The position numbers and the translations under genes were made by a program. A DNA stretch of 12,267 nucleotides. It comes from COE1 sp964387365. GTDB lineage: Bacteria; Bacillota; Clostridia; Lachnospirales; Lachnospiraceae. The notes below the pieces were generated by a model. That model did not search any database, was not told the DNA's origin, and saw nothing but the letters and a program-made list of their open reading frames with translations. Of this stretch, positions 8,111 to 12,267 are shown piece after piece. How positions within the stretch are numbered: position 1 is the first letter of the stretch; each line of letters begins with the position of its first letter. Location: the NCBI GenBank assembly GCA_964387365.1, contig CAYLWP010000069.1, forward strand, positions 1-12,267, in the 5' to 3' direction.

Positions 8111-8111
8111 T
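8081..8111. repeat. 31-bp palindromic repeat, copy 1
   Basis: The unit is GCTGTAA-C-ATTC, loop AACATA, then GAATATTACAGCT. It differs from copy 2 (9020-9050) at only three positions: 8, 16 (loop) and 23. Just to the right, TTTCATTCCC (8116-8125) also has a match near copy 2 (9068-9077), so the similarity may extend beyond the hairpin, with an internal gap. Confidence 0.7.
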
Positions 8112-8124
8112 TACCTTTCATTCC

Positions 8125-8286
8125 CTACTCACTTAACTTACTAAATTGTTCCTTGCCGACCATACATAACGGACATACAAAATCCTCCGGCAGGTCGTCA
8201 AATTTCGTTCCCGGTGCAATACCCATATCCGGGTCACCGACTTCTTCATCATAAACCCAAGCACATACATCACATACATATTTCAT
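8125..8286 (-). CDS. rub: Rubredoxin
   Basis: This is a 53-residue one-iron electron carrier. Four cysteines in two knuckles, C5-x2-C8 and C38-x2-C41, bind Fe. The canonical core VGDPDMGIAPGTKFDDLP (16-33) is intact. It very likely passes electrons to the flavodiiron protein encoded next downstream. The start ATG 8286 has AGGAGG 10 bases upstream. An in-frame ATG at 8295 would add three residues, but sits one base after that ribosome binding site and is unlikely. Two usually conserved glycines that follow the second cysteine of each knuckle are replaced (CDVCA, CPLCM), and the common DWVCP is DFVCP. It ends in its own terminator. Identification is certain from the cysteine pattern and core, although the gene is very short. 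Confidence 0.95.
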   Translation of the reverse strand: MKYVCDVCAWVYDEEVGDPDMGIAPGTKFDDLPEDFVCPLCMVGKEQFSKLSE

Positions 8287-8400
8287 TGCAAACATACCTC
8301 CTGCAAACCATTATCTTCCTCCAAAGCTGCTTAAATCCTCTTTTTCTAATAGTTTCTTCGTTTTACAGGAGATTATTCAGAGGGTAACACTTAATCATAA

Positions 8401-8703
8401 TTATTTACTAAATATCAGTGTAATATCCTGATAGCGATTTACCACCCGGTAAATCTCCACATACTCATCCCCAATCTTATACAACACCACATAATTTCCG
8501 GAAATCACATACTTATAATCTGTCCGAAAACTGACTCTTTTAGAAAGGTCCGCTCCCATATATGGAAATTGCTGTATATTCTCGATTCGAGTATATATCT
8601 CTTGAATAGTTTTTACTGCCATTTCTTCATTATCTTCAGCAATATACTCTTTAATATTTTTTAAGTCCTCTGCAACTAAAGGGTTAATCCGTAATTTCAT
8701 CAT
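8401..8703 (-). CDS. RelE/ParE-family toxin of a type II toxin-antitoxin pair
   Basis: This 100-residue basic protein has the RelE/ParE layout. An N-terminal helical pair (LRINPLVAEDLKNIKEYIAE and the segment to about residue 46) is followed by FPYMGADL and then a beta-sheet core, SFRTDYKYVISGNYVVLYKI and VEIYRVVNRYQD. It starts three bases after the stop of the antitoxin gene, typical of a co-translated TA operon. RelE members cut mRNA on the ribosome and ParE members poison gyrase. The sequence alone does not say which. The ATG at 8703 (MMKL) has a weak GGGG upstream, and the next ATG at 8700 is equally possible. No terminator hairpin is evident before the rubredoxin leader. Confidence 0.85.
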   Translation of the reverse strand: MMKLRINPLVAEDLKNIKEYIAEDNEEMAVKTIQEIYTRIENIQQFPYMGADLSKRVSFRTDYKYVISGNYVVLYKIGDEYVEIYRVVNRYQDITLIFSK

Positions 8704-8706
8704 GGG

Positions 8707-8955
8707 CTATACCCCAACAGATGCTTTCAGCTCATCCAAACTCATCCAAGCACTTTCGTCCTTAACCGCTACTTCTGCCTCTTGCAATTTCATAAGTAGC
8801 TTCTTCTCCGCCTTTTCACGCTCGTAATCTTCAATATCCATAACCACAAACTTACCTCTTCCGTTCTTGGTTAAAAAAACGGGCTCTCCTATCACACAAT
8901 TTTTCAATACCTCATTATAATTTCTCAAATCTGACACAGGTAATATATTGGGCAT
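8707..8955 (-). CDS. Phd/YefM-family antitoxin
   Basis: This 82-residue protein has the N-terminal Phd/YefM DNA-binding fold: ILPVSDLRNYNEVLKNC, then GEPVFLTKNGRGKFVVMDIEDYE. Its acidic C-terminal tail (about 45-82, with the WMSLDELKAS segment) should wrap and neutralise the toxin encoded three bases downstream. I chose the ATG at 8955, which follows AAAGGAAG. An upstream in-frame ATG at 9033 would lie within the promoter and repeat hairpin and is not credible. Antitoxins of this family usually repress their own promoter, which here has near-consensus elements at 9005-9033. Confidence 0.88.
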   Translation of the reverse strand: MPNILPVSDLRNYNEVLKNCVIGEPVFLTKNGRGKFVVMDIEDYEREKAEKKLLMKLQEAEVAVKDESAWMSLDELKASVGV

Positions 8956-9004
8956 AAAATCAACTTCCTTTCTTCGATATAACTTCTTCATCTTACATAT
9001 ATAT

Positions 9005-9033
9005 ATTATACAAAAAGATGCTGTAAGATTCAA
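9005..9033 (-). promoter_or_regulatory. Promoter of the toxin-antitoxin operon
   Basis: On the minus strand, TTGAAT (9033-9028), a 17-base spacer and a perfect TATAAT (9010-9005) give a strong sigma-A promoter. Transcription would start near 8998, about 43 bases before the antitoxin ATG. The -35 hexamer lies inside the repeated palindrome at 9020-9050, spanning its arm and loop. Confidence 0.7.
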
Positions 9034-9050
9034 CGTAGAATTTTACAGCT
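9020..9050. repeat. 31-bp palindromic repeat, copy 2
   Basis: The unit is GCTGTAA-G-ATTC, loop AACGTA, then GAATTTTACAGCT, and 28 of 31 positions match copy 1. It is followed on the minus strand by ATC and five T (9016-9012), so it may also terminate transcripts coming from the dehydrogenase gene. It contributes the -35 of the toxin-antitoxin promoter. Confidence 0.7.
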
Positions 9051-9161
9051 ATTTTGAAAATAATATATTTCATTCCCGCCACTGTACTTACCACTGTAAA
9101 AAGTAGGTTTTTGATACAGCGTTACATAAACAAGAAAAATTTGAACCGTCTTGACATTAGC

Positions 9162-9920
9162 TCAACACTGTGTTTCAGTGCAATTTGCTGTCAACTTTGA
9201 AAGCAAATCACCTAGTTTTGTCGGAAACAAATAACAGCCGAGTGTTTGTATCTTCTGGTTAAGGCTGTGACATATAATAAATCTCTTTGAATTTATATGC
9301 TTTGCAAGTCCGTAACCAACTTTTTCGGGCAAAGCCTTGAACTCATCGGGAACGGGAAGGGGCGAGGCAGATTTTGTTCTGGTAAGAGGCGGATGCATAA
9401 TATGAAATGTAATGTTATCCTTTGCATACTCAATTCGCAAGCATTTTGCCAACGCTTCCAATGCCCCCTTTGTCGAACTGTACGGTGAAATATTCATAAA
9501 TCCCGTTACTCCTACACCTGAACTTGTAAAAATCACTCGTCCCTTTTTCTGTGCAGTCATATATGGGGTAACGCATTTCACCAAACGTAATGCTCCGAAA
9601 TAATTGACATCAAAAACATCCTTATATGTATCATAACCCGTTTCTTTTTCACTTTCGAAGGTACATTTGCACGCATTATGAACAGCAATATCAATGGTTC
9701 CAAACTCTGCAACCGTTTCATCAACTGCCGCCCTTACCTCATTGTGGTTTCTCAAATCCACCTTGAAAAAAATAAGGTTGCTGTATTGTTGCTTAAGATT
9801 TTCCAGATTGTCCGTTTCAATATCTAAAACCGATACCCTATCCCCTTCTGCAAGTAACTTTTCAGCCATAAAATAACCGATACCTTGATTTGCTCCTGTG
9901 ATAATAATATTGTTAGCCAT
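9162..9920 (-). CDS. Short-chain dehydrogenase/reductase (SDR family)
   Basis: This 252-residue protein has a classical SDR Rossmann fold. The dinucleotide-binding loop is TGANQGIG (8-15), the acidic residue D33 at the end of the second strand suggests NAD(H) preference, and D54 is the adenine-contacting Asp. NAC (82-84) replaces the usual NAG. The catalytic set is S133 or S134, Y147 and K151 in YSSTK. The C-terminal substrate region (about 180-252) is not one I can match to a known substrate. The ATG at 9920 lies inside the end of the TetR-family gene, overlapping its stop by 8 bases (ATGGCTAA), with AGGAGG as ribosome binding site. Translation is therefore probably coupled to the regulator. 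It is likely the target and partner of that regulator. Substrate unknown. Confidence 0.9.
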   Translation of the reverse strand: MANNIIITGANQGIGYFMAEKLLAEGDRVSVLDIETDNLENLKQQYSNLIFFKVDLRNHNEVRAAVDETVAEFGTIDIAVHNACKCTFESEKETGYDTYKDVFDVNYFGALRLVKCVTPYMTAQKKGRVIFTSSGVGVTGFMNISPYSSTKGALEALAKCLRIEYAKDNITFHIMHPPLTRTKSASPLPVPDEFKALPEKVGYGLAKHINSKRFIICHSLNQKIQTLGCYLFPTKLGDLLSKLTANCTETQC

Positions 9921-10527
9921 TGTAACCTCCTATTTCCGCAAAAAACATCTGCATGTGTTTATATGCATCTGTACGGAAAGACTCTTTGTTTTCTTCCGTT
10001 AATTCGCCGCTGAACAACCATTTCTGTGCATAAAAATAAATTGGAGCATAATACTTTACTGCAAGATACTCGCTGTCACAATTGGTAATCATTCCGACAC
10101 TCATCAACGCAGAAAAGATTTTTCTTTGAAAATTAAGCGGCTCATCCATAAGCCAGTGCTGATACAGTTTGCGTACATCATCATTATTAAACTGCTCAAT
10201 AAGCATAATCCGCATAACCTTATTGCAGAAATCATCCATAAGATATTGCTCGAAAAAGCAATTGGCAACAGTATTAAAACCATCTGAAAAAGAATTCTGT
10301 CCGTCTGTAAGACTGTTTTCAAGTTGTCCCATCATTTCCTTGGAAATTTCAGAAAACTCACTTAATAATTCATCAAAAATACTCTGTTTATTTTCAAAAT
10401 GATAGTAAACAGAACTTTCTTTAATCTCTACATACTTGCAAATATCTCTAATTGAAACTGCCGAATAGCCCTTCTTTGAAAACAATTCTAAAGAAACATC
10501 CAATATTCTCTTTTTTGTTATATTCAT
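9913..10527 (-). CDS. TetR/AcrR-family transcriptional regulator
   Basis: This 204-residue regulator has a clear N-terminal TetR helix-turn-helix: ILDVSLELFSKKGYSAVSIR, then DICKYVEIKESSVYYHFENK (residues about 8-47). The variable helical ligand-binding domain follows. It likely acts as a repressor relieved by an unknown small molecule. A 14-bp palindrome CTAACAGTCGTTAG at 10541-10554, 14 bases before the start codon, is a good autoregulatory operator. The gene overlaps the SDR gene by 8 bases, forming a regulator-enzyme pair. The ATG at 10527 follows AGGTGAAGGTG, a moderate ribosome binding site. The promoter is unclear: a TTGACA at 10562-10557 has no suitable -10. Confidence 0.92.
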   Translation of the reverse strand: MNITKKRILDVSLELFSKKGYSAVSIRDICKYVEIKESSVYYHFENKQSIFDELLSEFSEISKEMMGQLENSLTDGQNSFSDGFNTVANCFFEQYLMDDFCNKVMRIMLIEQFNNDDVRKLYQHWLMDEPLNFQRKIFSALMSVGMITNCDSEYLAVKYYAPIYFYAQKWLFSGELTEENKESFRTDAYKHMQMFFAEIGGYNG

Positions 10528-10540
10528 GTCACACCTTCAC

Positions 10541-10554
10541 CTAACAGTCGTTAG
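10541..10554. promoter_or_regulatory. Candidate TetR-family operator
   Basis: The perfect inverted repeat CTAAC-AGTC-GTTAG is placed between the candidate -35 (10557-10562) and the ribosome binding site of the TetR-family gene. CTAAC/GTTAG-type palindromes of this size are usual for TetR regulators, so autoregulation of the TetR-SDR unit is inferred. Confidence 0.6.
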
Positions 10555-10558
10555 ATTG

Positions 10559-10831
10559 TCAAGACATAAGGTCACATCTAAAATGCTCTTCTTCAAATGT
10601 TAAGCGAACCTGCCTTCCGACAAAAGTAAAGCCTCTGCCAAGTTCAAGAAGAAATTGTTGCAGGTTATCAATAATATGCTTTTCCAGCTCTGTTTCTGTT
10701 GAAGGCAGATTTTTAAATTGGGGAAACACTGTTTCCCCAATCATATCTTTTGAATATACATTATAAAATCTACGCATCAATTTTAAGTTTTCAACAGAAA
10801 ATCCTTTTCTGTAATTTTTTATAATCCATTT
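10559..10831 (-). pseudogene. Truncated YhcG/DUF1016-type PDDEXK nuclease remnant
   Basis: The open frame has no proper start. Reading from about 10831 it gives WIIKNYRKGFSVENLKLMRR, then FYNVYSKDMIGETVFPQFKN, and continues LPSTETELEKHIIDNLQQFL, LELGRGFTFVGRQVRLTFEE and EHFRCDLMS before a stop. The KGFSVxNLxxMRxFY block and the DNLQxFLLELGxGFxFVGRQ block are the N-terminal and nuclease-domain signatures of YhcG (DUF1016). From family knowledge, the long middle region between them is missing. The protein also stops at DLMS, where intact members continue with the rest of the PDDEXK core. The gene is thus deleted internally and truncated at both ends, and its right-hand break (10559) coincides with the edge of the TetR-SDR cassette. 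It should be inactive. Confidence 0.7.
10717..10741. repeat. 25-bp near-perfect palindrome inside the YhcG remnant
   Basis: The arms ATTGGGGAAAC (10717-10727) and GTTTCCCCAAT (10731-10741) are exact complements around the 3-base centre ACT. It sits inside the remnant's coding frame, encoding the IGETVFPQ segment, and close to the inferred internal deletion point. It has no U-run, so it is not a terminator. Confidence 0.75.
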
Positions 10832-10861
10832 TCCTTTTTTCTTCTTTGTTGCATATTTTTT

Positions 10862-11692
10862 CTATGCCTTCAATCGTCTTGACCAATTCCTTATGGCAAA
10901 CGGCATACAGCAAATACCTATCAATACAGGAACTGTAACTAACAGATAAGGCGACCATACAAAATTGCCAAAGATATTAAATGTATTTGTTCTGAAAATA
11001 TCCGTAGCACTTCCCACTAAAGGTAATAAGTCCAATGCTTTTTGTAACTCATACGGAAGATATTCTGCAATCATCATCGGTCCGTATACAACAGCCAAAC
11101 TAAACAGCAATGCTAGTACATTATTGTTTACAGTTGCCGATATAAACATTACAACTCCTGCAAATCCAATTGCTCCGAGCAATGCAAAAGCATATTCATA
11201 GATTTCAGCCTGTAACATATTCATAGGTACAATTGCAAACAGCTTAATATTCTGAATAGGAATATCCCATCCTGATGTCCCCATAAAAAATATTTGCGAT
11301 AAAATATTTGGAATAGCAAGTATTGTAAATAATTCTACTGTAAATGCTAAACCTGTTAAAATTTTTGCAAGAGCGATTTTTCCCCAGCCATTCTTTGTTG
11401 ATAGTACTAAAGAGCTTGTATTATCATACCATTCACCTGCAAATAAAGACGACAAAGCGATTGCTAAAAACAACGCCATTACAATACCTAAATCTGCAAC
11501 CATACTTCCAAGAAGCTGTGACCATCCTTCTACCCATTCATAACGGAAAGGCTTCTCTACATCCTGCTCCATATTAAGCAGATATTTTCTTTCAGCTCCT
11601 ACTTGTCCACTATTTTCTAAAAATTTCTGAACTGCCAGCTGTCTTCTCTCATAAAACCCGGTCAACTTATCAGGATTGACATAGCTTATCAT
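10862..11692 (-). pseudogene. C-terminal half of an ABC-2 type transporter permease
   Basis: The 276-residue frame has hydrophobic spans near 62-85, 108-137, 164-185, 190-213 and 247-268. A hydrophilic, presumably extracytoplasmic, N-terminal part (1-60) contains FYERRQLAVQ and EGWSQLLGSM. The motif LFAGEWYDNTSSLVLSTKNG (about 83-102) is the typical cytoplasmic loop of ABC-2 permeases that export peptides or lipids, or serve in immunity. Family members normally have a first transmembrane helix and a longer soluble segment before this, and a neighbouring ATPase gene. Both are missing here. The ATG at 11692 follows GGAAGG closely and may still be translated, but it lies inside another broken gene in a different frame. 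I read this as a truncated remnant. It could also be annotated as an ordinary permease CDS. Confidence 0.65.
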
Positions 11693-12267
11693 TTCCTTCC
11701 TTTCTCATCTCTACAATAAATAAAACTTCCTTTGCAAAAAATATCCCGAATGCTACGAATGCAATCAACCAGAACCCAATTGCGGATGTAGCATATAACC
11801 ATGGTATTACCCTTGATGAAATCGCCTAGCAGACGCAGGAACCAAGCATTACAACTGCACATGTCCATATGCTCTCTTTTCTTTATAACCGTACCAGCCT
11901 AAGCATTCCCGTCATACAAACCAGATTAGCAGCACCCGCCAAAACTAGTTTTGCCAGCATAATCTGGGCGCCTGACGCTCTTGTTACTGCCTCGATTTCA
12001 CTCATTCCATATAACTGACTTTTGAAAAGTACAGGCATGGCAGCCAATACAAACAGTGGCATAAAGACAGGTATATTCTGTGGAATATCTGCTACGTTCG
12101 CAATCGTCAGGCACACAATGAATAAAGTCAATGCCTGCAAAGCAAATATCGGCACCCCTTCAAACCGGAATACATCTGATAAATAGTGAAAGAAGCTTGT
12201 TCGTGGTTCTTCTGTAAACGGCAAGTACTTTCCGGCAAATTTTGGCAATTAATTTCCGCCACTTTTT
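11670..12267 (-). pseudogene. Multi-pass membrane protein gene broken by three in-frame stops
   Basis: One reading frame runs from the window edge to 11670 and keeps protein-like sequence on both sides of three stops: TAA 12251-12249, TAA 11885-11883 and TAG 11828-11826. The longest open piece (12248-11883, 121 residues, TTG start) reads LPKFAGKYLPFTEEPRTSFF at its start. It has three hydrophobic spans and the motif YGMSEIEAVTRASGAQIMLA. After the second stop come RKESIWTCAVVMLGSCVC and, after the TAG, AISSRVIPWLYATSAIGFWL and IAFVAFGIFFAKEVLF, which are further membrane helices. The frame ends by running 23 bases into the permease remnant. The product is an uncharacterised membrane protein of the kind I recall beside clostridial ABC exporters. 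It is non-functional as read. Confidence 0.7.

Noticed and set aside
8956..9033. Upstream extension of the antitoxin to an ATG at 9033
   Set aside because: The extension covers the promoter and part of the repeat hairpin. The ATG at 8955 has a proper ribosome binding site and starts at the family's usual N-terminus.
9051..9161. Minus-strand open frame between the dehydrogenase gene and the toxin-antitoxin promoter
   Set aside because: A frame without stops can be read for about 35 codons, but it has no start codon with a ribosome binding site and runs into repeat copy 2. It does not continue the YhcG sequence.
10557..10562. TTGACA on the minus strand as the -35 of the TetR-family gene
   Set aside because: No -10-like hexamer occurs 16-18 bases downstream; that stretch is the ribosome binding region. 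It is mentioned only as a possible -35, not annotated as a promoter.
10559..10831. YhcG fragment as an active anti-phage or restriction nuclease
   Set aside because: The middle domain and most of the PDDEXK core are absent, so catalysis is not credible.

Overview
The window looks like chromosomal DNA of an anaerobic, low-to-mid GC Firmicute, most likely a Lachnospiraceae-type clostridium. The signs are the protein styles of UvrA and UvrB, a flavodiiron protein with a separate rubredoxin, AGGAGG-type ribosome binding sites, and ABC-2 permease debris typical of gut clostridia. Every supported gene lies on the minus strand, so transcription runs from high to low coordinates. No rRNA, tRNA, CRISPR array or complete insertion sequence was seen, and no gap of 300 bases lacks a gene or gene remnant.

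Region by region, in order of coordinates: (1) 67-5110 holds the nucleotide excision repair genes uvrB and uvrA, in that transcriptional order, behind a promoter with a good candidate SOS (LexA) box. (2) 5204-5410 encodes a 47-residue membrane peptide with its own promoter. (3) 5454-6627 is a single-gene unit for an HMG-CoA-lyase-like (DRE-TIM) aldolase family protein. It has a near-consensus promoter, a palindromic operator candidate over the start site, and a terminator. (4) 6681-8286 carries the flavodiiron protein FprA and, upstream, a rubredoxin, each with its own terminator. Together they form an O2/NO-reducing defence pair. (5) 8401-9033 is a Phd/YefM antitoxin and RelE/ParE toxin pair. 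Its promoter is partly built from a palindromic repeat that also occurs after the rubredoxin gene. (6) 9162-10565 is a TetR-family regulator overlapping a short-chain dehydrogenase/reductase gene, with a TetR-style operator upstream. (7) 10559-12267 is a gene graveyard: a truncated YhcG/DUF1016 nuclease, the C-terminal half of an ABC-2 permease without its ATPase, and a multi-pass membrane protein broken by three in-frame stops.

The left two thirds is conserved housekeeping and stress physiology (DNA repair, oxygen/NO detoxification). The right third is accessory and decaying DNA carrying a toxin-antitoxin pair and a small regulated oxidoreductase cassette. No convincing new multi-gene system is present. 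The most unusual signals are the repeated palindrome that serves both as a terminator and as part of the toxin-antitoxin promoter, the half-site cluster at the aldolase promoter, and the layered recombination scars at 9.1-12.2 kb.
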